A stretch of 64,000 bases of DNA from positions 1-64,000 of the forward strand of contig JADJYE010000013.1 in NCBI GenBank assembly GCA_016719945.1. Reading direction: 5' to 3'. Of the stretch, positions 43,726 through 54,591 are shown one piece after another. A program made the position numbers and the translations under genes. The notes beneath the pieces are model-generated. The model did not search any database. It was not told where the DNA came from and worked only from the letters and a program-made list of their open reading frames with translations. Origin of the DNA: Polyangiaceae bacterium. Its GTDB lineage: Bacteria; Myxococcota_A; Polyangia; Polyangiales; Polyangiaceae. Numbering within the stretch: the stretch's first letter is position 1; each line of letters begins with the position of its first letter.

Positions 43726-44696
43726 GCCGAGGGTTCTTCACATCAGATGTGGGGCGTCGCGCGGCGCGCACCATGCTCTCGGCACTCATCGCCGGCGCGC
43801 TGCTCACGTCGTCCGTCCCGGCGGCCGCTCAGCCAGCCGACGCAGAGGCGCGCCGCACTCAGCTCTTCCAGGAGGGCCGCAGGCTCGCCGACGAAGGCCG
43901 CTGGGCCGAGGCGGCGGAGCGGATGCGACAGGTCATCAGCCTGCGATCGGCGCCGAAGGCGCTGATCGCGCTCGCCCTCGTCGAGCGCGAGCTCACGCGT
44001 CACCTCGAGGCGCGGGCGCTGCTCACGCGAGCGATCGCCGATGCGCAGGCCCAGTCGCTCGCCGATGACGAGGTCGCGGCGAAGAAGGCCCTCGCCGAGC
44101 TGGAGGCGATCTTCTGCCGCGTCGAGCTGTCGGGCGCGAGCTCCGCGCCCGAGCTCGCGGTCTTCGTCGATGATCAGCCCGCGGTGCGCATCGGGGACGC
44201 CGTGCTGGTCGATCCGGGGCGGCACGTGCTCCGCCTCGAGGCGAGCGGACGAAAGCCTCAGCGCGAGGAGGTGACGCTCGCGTTCAAGCAGAAGGTGACG
44301 ATTCTGGTTGGGCTCGAGCCGGCGGCGTCCTTGGCGCCGAACAGCTCGACGCCAGCGGCGCCGCCTGAGGGAGGCGGCCCGTCGCTCGTCGGTCCGCTGG
44401 TCCTCGGCGGCGTCGGCCTCGCGGCGGGCGCCGCAGGCGCGGTCTTGCTCGCGCTCGGCGCTGCCGACCAAGCGGACGCCGAGGAGCAATGTGGCGGCAC
44501 GACCGGATGCCCCGAGAGCGTGCGGCCGCTCGTGGACTCCGGCGCGAACAAGATCATCGCGGGCGACGTCGTGCTCGGTGTGGGCGGGGCGCTCGCCGTC
44601 GGAGGCGCCATCTGGCTGATCGTCGAGCTCGCTGGCGGAGGCTCGACCGAGGGCGCCGCGCGCGCGCGGCCCGGTGGCCTCGTCGTGAGCTTCTGA
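43722..44696 (+). CDS. TPR/PEGA-type membrane protein
   Basis: 324 residues from a GTG overlapping the previous stop (GTGA). A signal sequence (MLSALIAGALLTSS) is followed by TPR helices (LFQEGRRLADEGRWAEAAER), a PEGA-like strand domain (VFVDDQPAVRIGDAVLVDPG, HVLRLEASGRKPQREEV), and two C-terminal hydrophobic segments near 215-245 and 285-305. This architecture recurs in Myxococcota and may link periplasmic events to the envelope. The four-base overlap couples it to the upstream lipoprotein. Confidence 0.7.
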   Translation: MSRGFFTSDVGRRAARTMLSALIAGALLTSSVPAAAQPADAEARRTQLFQEGRRLADEGRWAEAAERMRQVISLRSAPKALIALALVERELTRHLEARALLTRAIADAQAQSLADDEVAAKKALAELEAIFCRVELSGASSAPELAVFVDDQPAVRIGDAVLVDPGRHVLRLEASGRKPQREEVTLAFKQKVTILVGLEPAASLAPNSSTPAAPPEGGGPSLVGPLVLGGVGLAAGAAGAVLLALGAADQADAEEQCGGTTGCPESVRPLVDSGANKIIAGDVVLGVGGALAVGGAIWLIVELAGGGSTEGAARARPGGLVVSF

Positions 44697-44700
44697 CGGC

Positions 44701-46202
44701 TCAGCCTGGCGAGTCGGGGAGGGCGACGCGCCCCGTCTTCGCAGGCGGCGCGCGCGGTGGTGGCCGCTTCGCGGGGACCGAGCCCTTCTGGGTCGACGAC
44801 GCCGCAGCCGGCGGGGCCGCGCTCGACGCCTCCGCGGGTGCGGCCTCCGTCGTCGCCGCGGCCTCGGTGGGGGCGGGCGGGCTCGTGCCCGACGGCTGGG
44901 CGGGGAGGCTCGTGGTCGACGCCGCGGCGCGGGACGAGCCGCCCAAGGACTGCGCGGGCGCCGGAGCCGTCGCGCCCGGGGCGGAGCTGTCGTTCGAGCT
45001 CGATGGGGCCGAGCCAGCGCCAGACAGCACGATGAACGCGACCGCCGCAGCCGCGCCGAGGGTCAAGGTCGCCCCCGCGAAGAGCCCCCAGGCGCCACGC
45101 CGGCGCGCCGGGAGCTTCTGCGTGATCAGCACCGAGGCCGTGGCCGTGATCGGCGCCGGCAGGCCTGGCTCGCCGGCTCGATCGTCGTGGGGACCGGGGG
45201 CAGGCCCGTGATCCCTGCGGCGGGAGCAGCCTGACCTTGCGAGTCGACGGGGGGCAGCGGCGCGAGCGCCTCACCCGGCCCCGAGGGCGGCGGGCCCGGC
45301 GCGCCTGCTCGCAGCGAGCGCGGGCCGGTCGCGGCGAGCGAGCTCGGCGGGCGCTCGCCCCGCGCGGCCTCGAGGGCAAGGAGCAGCTCGGCCGCCGACC
45401 CGAGTCGCTTGCTTGGGTCTCGCACGACGCAGCGGCGGATGAGGGCGCGGAGCTCGGGTGAGACCTCGGGGCAGAGCGCGTCGAAGTCTGGCGGCGGGCC
45501 GTGCAAGATGTGGCCGACCATCGCGTAGGGCGTCTCCCCGGGGAACGGGAGCCCAGCGGTCAACAGCTCGAACAGGCAGATGCCGAAGGACCAAACGTCG
45601 CTTCGACCATCGATGTCGGCCGCGCCCTTCGCTTGCTCTGGGCTCATGTAAGCGGGCGAGCCGACCGCGCGACCCGCGTCGGTGTAGCTCGCCTCGTCCC
45701 GCGAGAGGATCTTGCTGATGCCGAAGTCGAGCACCTTCACGGTGACCTCTCTGCTGCCGGGCTCGGTGTGGAGGAAGATGTTCGAGGGCTTGAGATCACG
45801 GTGCACGATCCCGAGCGCGTGCGCGGCGACCAGCGCGCGCGCGACGCCGACGCCGATCTCGATCGCGTCCGCCTCGGGGCAGGGGCCCGCGCGCTCGAGG
45901 CGATCCTCGAGGGTCTCGCCGTGGAGGATCGGCATGACCAGGAACGGTCTGCCGTCCTCGAGCTCGGAGATGTCGAAGACCTCGATGACGTTCCTGTGCT
46001 GGATGCGCCCGCACGCCCGAGCCTCGCGCAGGATGCGCGCGCGCGCCTCGGCCGTCTGGTGGTCTTCGGCGAGGATCTTGAGGGCGACCCTGCGGTCGGT
46101 CAGGGTGTGTACGGCCTCCCAGACCGTTCCCATCGCCCCACGGCCCAGGATGCGAACGACGCGGTACTTCGCCGCGACGAAAGATCCAGGCTTCAAATCC
46201 AT
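44701..46202 (-). CDS. Ser/Thr protein kinase with C-terminal membrane helix, frame interrupted
   Basis: About 500 residues after repair. Kinase domain: LGRGAMGTVWEA loop, VALKILAE lysine, HRDLKPSN, LDFGISK and MSPEQAKG, all intact. After a Pro-rich linker the frame reaches TTIEPASQACRRR and stops at 45126. A one-base shift near 45165 instead gives LPAPITATASVLITQ and continues through a transmembrane helix (LFAGATLTLGAAAAVAFIV) to a Pro/Ala/Ser-rich periplasmic tail ending at 44701. The joined form matches the common kinase-linker-TM layout, so an indel is likely. A GTG one codon upstream is an alternative start. Confidence 0.85.
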
Positions 46203-46233
46203 CACACCGACTCTACCAGGCCGCGGCCGCTGG

Positions 46234-47148
46234 TCACCGCTTCTTGCGGCCGACGTCGTCCGCGCGGAACGCGTTGGGGCACAGGTCGGACGCCTTGCAC
46301 GCGCTGCACGCCGGCCTGATCGCGAAGCACACGCGGCGACCGTGGAAGATCAAGAGGTGGGACAGGGCGTCCCAGCGGTCCCGCGGGTAGAGCGCGCACA
46401 GCGCCAGCTCGATCTTCTCCGGGGTCTGCTCCTTCGTCAGCCCGAGCCGCTGGGAGAGGCGCTGGACGTGCGTGTCGACGACGACGCCCTCCGGGATGTT
46501 CCACATCACGCCGAGCACGACGTTCGCGGTCTTGCGGCCCACGCCGGGCAGCTCGACCAGCGCGTCGAGCGAGCGAGGCACCTCCCCGCGATGCACCTCG
46601 ACCAGCGCCCGCGAGAGCCCGACGATGTTCTTGCCCTTCTGGTTGAACATGCCGAGCCCACCCGCGCGCAGCAGCTCGGCGACCTCGGCGACGTCGGCCT
46701 CGGCGAGCGCGCCGGGCGACGGGTAGCGCGAGAAGAGCGCGGGCGTGACCTTGTTGACGGCCTTGTCGGTCGTCTGCGCGCTGAGCACCGTGGCGACGAG
46801 GAGCTGGAACGCGCCCTGGTGGTCGAGCTCGCAGTGCGCGTCGGGGTGGATCTGCTGCAGCCGTGCGAAGAGGTCCGCGGCGCGCGCTCGCAGGGCCTCG
46901 GCCTTGGCGGACGGCGGGCGCCGCGGCGGCCCCTTCGAGGACGCGCTCGTGGTGGCCGCCTTCTTGGTGGCGGGCGCGCGCTTGGTGGTCGCCTTCTTGG
47001 CGGGCGCGCGCTGGGAGCCCGCCTTCTGGGGCCCGCCCTCCGTGGACGCGGTCCCTCGAGCTCCCGTTCGCGCTCGCGGATCAGTGGACGAAGGGGCGCT
47101 TCTTCGCGTCTTGCTCGTCGAGGAACTTCTCGATGCTCGCGAGGCCAT
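46234..47148 (-). CDS. nth: Endonuclease III with Lys/Ala-rich N-terminal extension
   Basis: 304 residues. DNA glycosylase/AP lyase of base-excision repair. The C-terminal ~220 residues are standard: QLLVATVLSAQTTDKAVNKV, the helix-hairpin-helix LPGVGRKTANVV with the catalytic Lys, VDTHVQRLSQRLGL with the catalytic Asp, and the [4Fe-4S] loop CFAIRPACSACKASDLC. The first ~80 residues are basic and low-complexity (APAKKATTKRAPATKKAA), like histone H1 tails. The only in-frame start is at 47148, which overlaps the Fic gene by 68 bases, so the extension may be real or the start may be atypical. Confidence 0.9.
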   Translation of the reverse strand: MASRASRSSSTSKTRRSAPSSTDPRARTGARGTASTEGGPQKAGSQRAPAKKATTKRAPATKKAATTSASSKGPPRRPPSAKAEALRARAADLFARLQQIHPDAHCELDHQGAFQLLVATVLSAQTTDKAVNKVTPALFSRYPSPGALAEADVAEVAELLRAGGLGMFNQKGKNIVGLSRALVEVHRGEVPRSLDALVELPGVGRKTANVVLGVMWNIPEGVVVDTHVQRLSQRLGLTKEQTPEKIELALCALYPRDRWDALSHLLIFHGRRVCFAIRPACSACKASDLCPNAFRADDVGRKKR

Positions 47149-48571
47149 CTTCCACCGCGTCCTGCACGATGCGCAGGATCCTGTTGGGCTCTCCCTTGAG
47201 CGCTTCGTAGTAACCCTGTCGCTCCTTGGCGTGGATGATCGCCGGAGGGTAGCCCGAGCGGTAGAGCAGCAGGTTCATGAACAGGCGCGAGACCTTGCCG
47301 CTGTCGTTCTGGAACGGGAACACCCGGACGAGATCGTAGTGGGCGCGCGCCGCGATGCGCAGTGAGTTGCGGGTCTTCTTGGTCTCGGGCTCGTTGAGCC
47401 AGTCGACGACCTGACGGACCTTGTAGGCGATCTTGTCGGGCGCGGCGTACTCGTGGAAATAGAGGCGATGCTGCGGCACGTCGCGGCGGTACTTCACCGT
47501 CTTGAGGTCGCCCTCGCTCGGGTGGAGGATCAGGTAGATCTTCTTCACCACGTCGACGGTCACCGGCAGGCGCTTACGGAGGCCGAAGTCCCGCACGTAC
47601 TCGATCGCCTCACGATGACGGCGGATCTCGTCGGCGGCGGGCTGAAGGCTCGAGTCGGTCAGGATGGGCTCGGCGCTGAAGCCGGCGAGGATCTCCTCGC
47701 GCGTGTAGACGTTGCCCTCGAGCGCGCTGTCGTGGCTGACCCACGCCTGATCGAACATCTCGTAGAAGATGCGGCGCGACGGCTCGTCGAGCGCCTCGAG
47801 GCGCTTCTCGATCCGCGAGAAGCGCTCTTCGACGGTCGGCGGCGACTCGAGCTTGCGCACCGGGATGGGCAGTGCGGGCGCCTGAACCCCTTGCGAGGGC
47901 CGATCGCTCGAACGCCGGACCAGCGTCACGCCGCGCCCCGAGGATGCGCTCGATGCGGCCGGGCGGCGCCCGACGTCTCCCCTCGCCGACGGGGCGGCAG
48001 GGCGCGGGGTGCCGGGCTGACTCGAGCGCGCGGGGACGAGCGTGAGCACCTCGCCCCGGCGCGAGCTCGAAGGCTTCGGGGGCGGGAGGATCCCGCCGCG
48101 CTGCGGTTGGCTCGGCGCTACGGGCTTCGCGCCCTTCGCGGACGCCGCCGAGGGGATCTCGAGGGCACGCCTCGAAGACGAGGCCTCGGGCGCCGACCTC
48201 TTGGACGGGGGGGCCGGCGCAGCCGAACCCTTCTTGGCACCCTTGGCGGGTGCCGCGGGGGCGGTCGCCTTGGACGGCGCCGCCGGCTTGGCGGACGGCT
48301 TGGCGGCCGCCTTTGCCTCGGCCGCCGCGGGCCCTTTCTTCGGCGGAGCAGCCTTCTTGGGGGGCGGCGCCTTCTTTTCGGCGCCCTTCTTTGCGGCGCC
48401 CTTCTCTACGGCGCCCATTCTTGCGGCGCCCTTCTTTGCGGCGCCGCTCTTGCCCGCTGCTTGGGTGGGCGCTGCCTTCTTGGGCGCCGAGCGGCCGGCA
48501 GAGGCTTTCGCCCCTGCCTTCGCGCTCGAGGACGCCTTCCCCTTGGCTTTCTCTTTGCGTTTCGCCGCCAT
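47081..48571 (-). CDS. Degenerate Fic-domain protein with histone-like N-terminus
   Basis: 496 residues from the ATG at 48571. Residues 1-250 are Lys/Ala/Pro-rich with short repeats (KKGAAKKGAEKKAPPPKK) resembling a DNA- or polyanion-binding tail. Residues ~265-495 follow the Fic fold: ALEGNVYTREEILAGF, HREAIEYVRDFGLR, HPSEGDLKTVKYRRDV, and the core helix reading VRVFPFQNDSGKVSRLFMNL. The canonical motif is HPF(D/E)GNGRxxR; here the catalytic His is Phe418 and GNGR is replaced by DSGK. AMP-transfer in the usual way is therefore unlikely. It may have become a binding protein. Confidence 0.8.
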   Translation of the reverse strand: MAAKRKEKAKGKASSSAKAGAKASAGRSAPKKAAPTQAAGKSGAAKKGAARMGAVEKGAAKKGAEKKAPPPKKAAPPKKGPAAAEAKAAAKPSAKPAAPSKATAPAAPAKGAKKGSAAPAPPSKRSAPEASSSRRALEIPSAASAKGAKPVAPSQPQRGGILPPPKPSSSRRGEVLTLVPARSSQPGTPRPAAPSARGDVGRRPAASSASSGRGVTLVRRSSDRPSQGVQAPALPIPVRKLESPPTVEERFSRIEKRLEALDEPSRRIFYEMFDQAWVSHDSALEGNVYTREEILAGFSAEPILTDSSLQPAADEIRRHREAIEYVRDFGLRKRLPVTVDVVKKIYLILHPSEGDLKTVKYRRDVPQHRLYFHEYAAPDKIAYKVRQVVDWLNEPETKKTRNSLRIAARAHYDLVRVFPFQNDSGKVSRLFMNLLLYRSGYPPAIIHAKERQGYYEALKGEPNRILRIVQDAVEDGLASIEKFLDEQDAKKRPFVH

Positions 48572-48654
48572 GGTTGCCCGCGCTCGCGAAAGTAGTCGGC
48601 GCGATCCCAATCCGTCAACGAGAGGTTTTGGGGCTGGCCCCAGGAGGGGCACCC

Positions 48655-51600
48655 TCAGGCGTCGATGTTGATGCCCAGGGCCGTGCGGATCGCGAAGAAC
48701 TCCTCGCTGACGCTGAACAGGACCAGCTCCTTGTGCCGCTCGCGGCTCGCGACGCTGCCCGCCTCTTCTCCGGCCCTGAGCAGCTCCAGGGAGAGCTCGA
48801 GGTCGTTCGACAGGACGAGGCCCGCCCGATCCGCGGAGAGATCGACGCCGTTGACCCACTTCTTGAGGTCGATCGCGCCCGCCTGCAGCAGCTTGGTGAC
48901 CGCGCTGACCAGGGTGTCGCGGGCCGAGCCCGTCAGCGCCTTCTCGAGGATCGCCATGTTCTCGCCGACCGGGCCCTCGAGCTCAGGCGCGACCGGGGAC
49001 GCCGCGACCACCAGCCGTATCGCGGCGAAGAGCCACGCTCGGAGGCCCGTCCCCGTGGGGACGATCTGCCGGACGTACAGGCCCTGGCGGTAATACGTGA
49101 GGTGGCGGGCCGCGACGAACGAGGCCGGCTGGGTGGGCAGCTCGAGCGCCAGCGCGGCCTGGCCGAGGACGATGCCTGGCTGGTGCGCGTGGAGGAAGGC
49201 GAGGCCGCTGGGGTCCTCCGGGTTCTGGAACGTGGGGGGAGGCTCCATCCCGAGGACGCCGGCTGCGTAGAAGAGCGTCTGCGACATCGGGTAGGGGTGT
49301 CGCAAGAGGTCGAGGGCGTACGCGGCCTGGTAGCCGAGCGCCTCGAGCGGCTGGCCGTTGCGCCGCAAGACGGCGGGCTCGATGAGCTGGAAGATCTGCG
49401 TCACCAGCGGGTCGGCGTCCGGGTGCATCAGCAGATCCCAGTCTGCGTCGCTGAGCCGGGACTGCGCCGCCGCCGGGCCCTCGGGGCGCATGCGTCGGTA
49501 GAACCGCTCCTCGTCGGGCTCCGCGAGGTTCATGCAGGACAGCGCCTGGCACAGGCACCAGGCGGCGTCGGCCCGCTTGGACTCCGTGTACAGCTTGCGG
49601 AGCAGCCGGTAGCTCTCCGCCTTCTGCGGGTGCTTGCGGAGGATCGGCCGCTGAGCCGCGACCGCCTTCTCGAGGTATTGTGCCGGGTCGCTCGCGTACA
49701 GCGCGGCGAGCAGCTCGTTGCGCTCGTTGTTGTCGGGATCGAGGGTCTGCGCCGCCTCGTAGGCGTCGATCGCCTCGGTCGTCCACCCGAGCTTCTCGCG
49801 GTAGAGCAAGCCGAGCTTGTCGAACGCGGCGAGCATCCGATCGCGGTCGGCCACGTCGGTCGCCTGGTCGAGCTGCATCTTGATGAGCCGCTCGACGCCC
49901 TCGTGGTCGTTCAGCTGTCCGCGCACCTCGATCGCCTCGCCCAGGGCCTTGTCGAGGCTGGGATCGAGATCGAGCACCTCGTCATAGAACTTGGCGGCGC
50001 GGTCGAGCTCGCCCATCTGCCGGCCGGCGACGATCGCGGCCGTGTGGAGGTACTTCACCTTCTGCTTGGGATCGTCGACCTTCGACGCGAGCTTGAGGAC
50101 GACCTCGATCAGGCGAGCCCAGTCCTTCTCCTCGCTGTAGAGCTGCATCAGCTTGGTGAGCACGCGGCGATCGTCCGGGCGCTCGTCGAGCGCGGCGACG
50201 TAGCTCTTGCTGGCCTTCGTGCGGTCGTTGAGCTTCTGCGAGTAGATGTCGCCGATCTCGAGCAGGAGCGCGGTGCGCGCCTCCCCGGTGAGCGCGTCGA
50301 GCCCCCGCGTCTTCATGCGGATGAGCTCCTCCCAGTCGCCCTTCTGCTCGTAGACCTTGGCGAGCATCTCGAGCGGGGCGTTGGACTCGGGATCGAGGTC
50401 ACAGGCCTCGGACAGCGGGCCCACGGCCGCGTCGAGCTCTCCGAGCTTCAGCCGCGCCGAGCCCAGGCCGACCAGCGCGTCGGCGCGGGCGCGCATGGTG
50501 AGCTTGTCGTCGAAGCGCTCGAGCACCTCCTCGTACAGCGACGCCGCGCGCTTGTGATCGCCTGCGTCGAGCAGCACCCTCGCCGCCGCCGAGACCGCGT
50601 CTGCCGCGTCCGGAGCCAGCTTGAGGAGCGTCTCGACCTGGCCCTTCGCCTTCTCCGACGAGCCGGTCTTGGCGAGCGACTCGATGTAACGCATGAGGAC
50701 GCGCTGCGCGTCCGGCTTCTGCATCGCGTCTGCGCGGCCAGCGACGTTCTCGAAGGACTTCGCGGCCTCGAGGAAGTGCCCGGCCTCGAACGCGATGTCG
50801 GCGGTCACCATGTGCCCCGGCAGGTTCGTGGGGTCGAGGTCGACCGCCTTCTTCGCCGCCTCGGCGGCGCGCGCCGTGTCCTTCACCTTCTCACGCAGCA
50901 GGACCGCCATCTCCCCGTACAGGCGAGCCTTGGCGATCTTTCCGTCCTGCGTCTCGATCTCGCGGGTGATGAGCTCCACGGCGCTGGCCGCGTCGCCGCG
51001 GGCCAAGTACGCCTGGCGCAGCGCGTGCGTGGCTGCGGTGTTGGAGGGGGCGGCGTCGAGCGCGGCCTTGTAGCGCTCGATCGCGCCGTCTTTGTCGCCC
51101 TTCTCTTCGAGCATCTTCGCGGCGCGGACCCATAGATCGCTCTTCTGCTCGGGCTTCTCCGCCTTCGCGGCGAGCGACTCGACGGCGGTGAGCGCTGCGT
51201 CGGCGTCGCCGGTCGCCGCGCGCGACGTTCGCGAGCGACTCGAGCGCGCCCGCGTGGTTCGGGTCGATCTCGAGCACGCGCTCGTAGACCTTCTGCGCGC
51301 GCAGCGGCGAGCCGACCTGCTCCACCAGCACCCGACCCATCGACAGCAGGGCCTCGACGCGGGTCTTGTCGTCGGTGATGAGCTTGAGCATCTTCTCGTG
51401 CCCGCTGACGACGTCTTCCCAGCGATCGAGCGCCCGGTAGTGCCGGAGCAGCGAGGCCAGGGTCGCCGCGTGCGACGGGTCGAGCTCGAGGATCCGCTCC
51501 AGGTTCTCCGCGGCCTTCGCGTGATCGAGGAACTCTTCCTCCTGGATGCCGGCCATGCGCTCGAGCAGGTTGATCTTCTGGCGGGGCGTCGCGGCGACCT

Positions 51601-53953
51601 TGAGCTGCCGCTCGAGGACCTCGAGCAGCTCGCCGTAGCGCCCCTGCCTGTTGAGGATGCGGTCGAGCCCGCGCAGCGCCGTCAGGCTCGCGCCGTCGAG
51701 GTCGAGCGCCGCCTCGTAGCGGCGGAACGCCTCGGGCAGGTTGTTGAGCTCGTCCTCGTACAGCTCCGCGATGCGGCAGATCGCCTCGACGCGCGCCTCT
51801 CCGCGCAGCGCCTCGGCGCGGCGCTCGAGGATCTTCGCGAGGCCTTCCTTGTCGTCGAGCTGCTTGTAGATGCGTGTCAACGCCTCGCAGGCGGCGTCGT
51901 GGCCAGGGTCTTCTGCGATGATCTGCTCGTACAGATCGCGCGCGCGTCCGGGGTCGTTGAGCTTCGTCTCGAGCAGGTCGGCGGCCTCGGCGCGGTACGC
52001 GCGGGCTCGCTCGGGGGTGGGGGCGCGATCGGCGCGGCGAAGGATGACCTGGCCGAGCTCGTTCCACTGCTGCGCGCGCCGGTACACCAGCGTCATGCCC
52101 GCGAGGGCGCCCTCGTTGGCCGGGTCGATCGGGAGCACGGCCTGGAAGCACGGCAGGCCGAGATCGGGCCTGGCGACCTTGTCGGAGTACCAGTTGCCGA
52201 GGCGCACGTAGAGCGAGGCCTTCACCTCGTCCGGCATGCGCGGGTGCGTGGTGACCTCGCTCAGGATCTGCAGGGCGTCGGCCCACAGCTTCATGTCGGT
52301 GCCCGCGGCGCGCTCGAGATCCTGCGCGTACTCGTCGTTCTGGACCTCCTGGGCGAGGGACTGCGCGAACGCGAAGACGCCTTGCTCGCGGTCGTCGAGC
52401 TCACGAACGTAGAGGTGCCCGATCTGGTTGAAGCAGCGCGCGCGCTCGGAGTGGCTCTCGCTCGACTCGGCTCGCTCGAGCAGCGTCTCGATCAGCTCCT
52501 CGTATTTCCCTGCGGCGCGGCGCAGCTCCTCGAGCGCCGTCTGGGCGACGTCGTCCTTCGGGTCGAGCGCGCAGATCTGCTTGTAGAGCTCTTCGGCGGC
52601 GTCGATCTGCTTGGCGTTCTCGAGGATGCGCGCCGCCCGGAACATCAGCGACTTCTTGGCCTCGATCAGCTTCAGCCGAGCCTCGTCCGCCTCGTCGCCG
52701 AGCTCGATCGAGTCGGCGGCCATCGCGAAGGCCTCGGAGACCTTCTGCGGATCGGCGCCGCCCTCGATGGCAGACTCGAGCGCCATGGCGGCGTCGTGGT
52801 CGTTCGGGTCGGCGACCAGCGCGTCGACCTTGGCGTCGAAGTCGGCCGCGGAGATCTTCGCGCCGCCGGCCACCTTCCCGATGCCCTCCAGCTCGGAGAG
52901 GACGGCCTTCGCGCTCCTCGGGCGGCGGTCGGTCGTCTTGTCGAGCAAACGCGCGAGCAGCTCGTCGACCTCCTTCGTGATCCACCCGCGCGGCGCGACC
53001 GACGAGGCGGCGCTCGAGGGCGTGGTCAGGTGGGCGGCGATGAGATCGGCGCCGGTCGACCCGGGGAAGGGGGGCTTCGCCGAGAGCAGCTCGAACAACA
53101 GCACGCCGAACGCATAGAGATCGCTCGCGACGTCGGCGGGCTTGCCGCGCAGGAGCTCGGGGCTGGTGGTCTTGACGGACCAGCTCGCCGATAGGTCGCG
53201 CCCGCCGCCCGCGAGGCGGTCGGCGCCGGCGTCGACCAGGGTGACGTGCGGCTGGCCCGAAGCGGACCGCCCGACCAGCACGTTCTCCAGCTTGAGGTTG
53301 CCGTGGGCGAGGCGCGCCTCGTGCAGCGCGCCGAGCGCGCCCAGCACGCCGCGGATGAGCGGGCGAGCCTCGTTCAGGTGGAGCGCGCCGGATCGCGCGA
53401 TGCGGCTGGAGAGCGGCTGCGCGTCGCCGAGCTTGGTGGCCACGTACAGGCGGCCGTCCTGCAGGCCGACCTCGGTCGCCTCGGGCAGGTTCTCGTGCCG
53501 CACCCGCGCGGTGAGCCGCGCCTGGGCGAGGTACCGCCGCACCGCGGCGCTGTCGGTCGTGGCCGACCCCTTGAAGATCTTGAGCGTCCAGTCCTCGCCA
53601 TCTTTCTTGGCGGAGTAGACGGTGGCGCGCGGGCCTTCGGCGATCTTCTTCGTGATCGTGAGCCCGGCGAACGTCGCCCCTGGCTTCAGCTCGGCGTCGG
53701 TCGCGACCCCCGTCCGCTGCAGCTCCTTCACGCGGGGGTCGACGTCGGCCCGCGAGCCGACCACCGCGTCGAGCAGCGCCAGCGTCGCGTTGGCCTCCAC
53801 GCACCGCTCGACCAAGGCCTTCGCGAACGACGCCTTCGACGCGGTACCCCCCACCTCGGAGGGCGTGAAGCTCAGCAGGTCGCCGGAGAGCGCGAGCAGC
53901 TCCTCGAGGGAAAAGAGGCGCTCCAACTCGCCGCGAACGATCTCGATCGACAT
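48655..53953 (-). CDS. Giant pseudokinase-TPR protein, frame interrupted
   Basis: About 1,766 residues after repair. Residues ~95-340 form a kinase-like domain: TLKIFKG keeps the Lys, but the catalytic loop is HGNLKLEN instead of HRDxKxxN and DFG is VDAGAD, so catalysis is improbable. The rest consists of dozens of TPR units (for example ALDPKDDVAQTALEELRR, VLEIDPNHAGALESL, DLDPTNLPGHMVTADIAFE). Near 51222 the frame shifts: the upstream half ends in SLANVARG plus Arg-rich nonsense, and the downstream half reads TGDADAALTAVESLAAKAEK before joining the 48655 frame. ATG at 53953 follows GGAGG. Probably a scaffold. Confidence 0.82.
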
Positions 53954-54039
53954 GGTCCTCCTGGGGGTCCGGCAGGCCTCGGCGTGCCGCGCGCCGAGCG
54001 GATCGCTCGGGGGCCGCGATGGTACGTTGTTCGCGGGTT

Positions 54040-54555
54040 ATGTCGACAACGGCGGAGGGCGGCAACAGCAGAAATCGTGTCGTGCCCGGGCACGGGTCAG
54101 ACGAGCAGCCAGGTCAGCACCGGCACCGCGTACGGGAGATCGCGATCGTGCTCGCGCTCTGCCTCGCGGTGTCGTGTGCCTCGCGCGAGGGCGCGCTCGA
54201 GACGATCCCGCGCGCGCCCGCGTACGTGCTGACGGTGGATGACTTGGTGCAGCGAGTGCGGCGGTCGCGCGGCGAGCTCGCCGTTCAAACCGGTGGAGTG
54301 CTCGTCGTCGGCGTGGTGACCCGGCTCGGGCGGCCGTGCGAGCTCGCCGAGCGCGGCGTCTGCTCGGGCGTCGAAGGGGCGTACGAGGTGGCGCCGGTGT
54401 CGGGAGGTCGCGCGCGCGTCTTCGTGCTGCTCGGGGACGCTCGGGGCGTCGAGCTGGGGGCGACCTACGTCGTGTCGGGGAACGTCGAGGTCGCGCCGGC
54501 CGCCCCCGAGCGCTGGCTGCTCCGAGGCCACGTGATGGCCAAGGTCGCGCCCTGA
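54040..54555 (+). CDS. Putative lipoprotein, unknown function
   Basis: 171 residues from the ATG at 54040. A basic N-terminus of about 30 residues precedes a hydrophobic segment ending in a lipobox-like LCLAVSC. The mature part has a strand-rich domain (TGGVLVVGVVTRLGRPCELAER, ARVFVLLGDARGVELGATYV) that could be an OB-like fold. The long pre-signal region suggests the true start may be an alternative codon downstream. No family recognised. Confidence 0.5.
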   Translation: MSTTAEGGNSRNRVVPGHGSDEQPGQHRHRVREIAIVLALCLAVSCASREGALETIPRAPAYVLTVDDLVQRVRRSRGELAVQTGGVLVVGVVTRLGRPCELAERGVCSGVEGAYEVAPVSGGRARVFVLLGDARGVELGATYVVSGNVEVAPAAPERWLLRGHVMAKVAP

Positions 54556-54591
54556 CCGCCGCGCACAGCCCCTCCTCGCCGCGCGCCGTCG

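Noticed and set aside
48250..51135. 961-codon plus-strand open frame opposite the TPR gene
   Set aside because: It is a mirror of the TPR coding frame with no recognisable domain. The TPR frame is supported by repeats and domain order.
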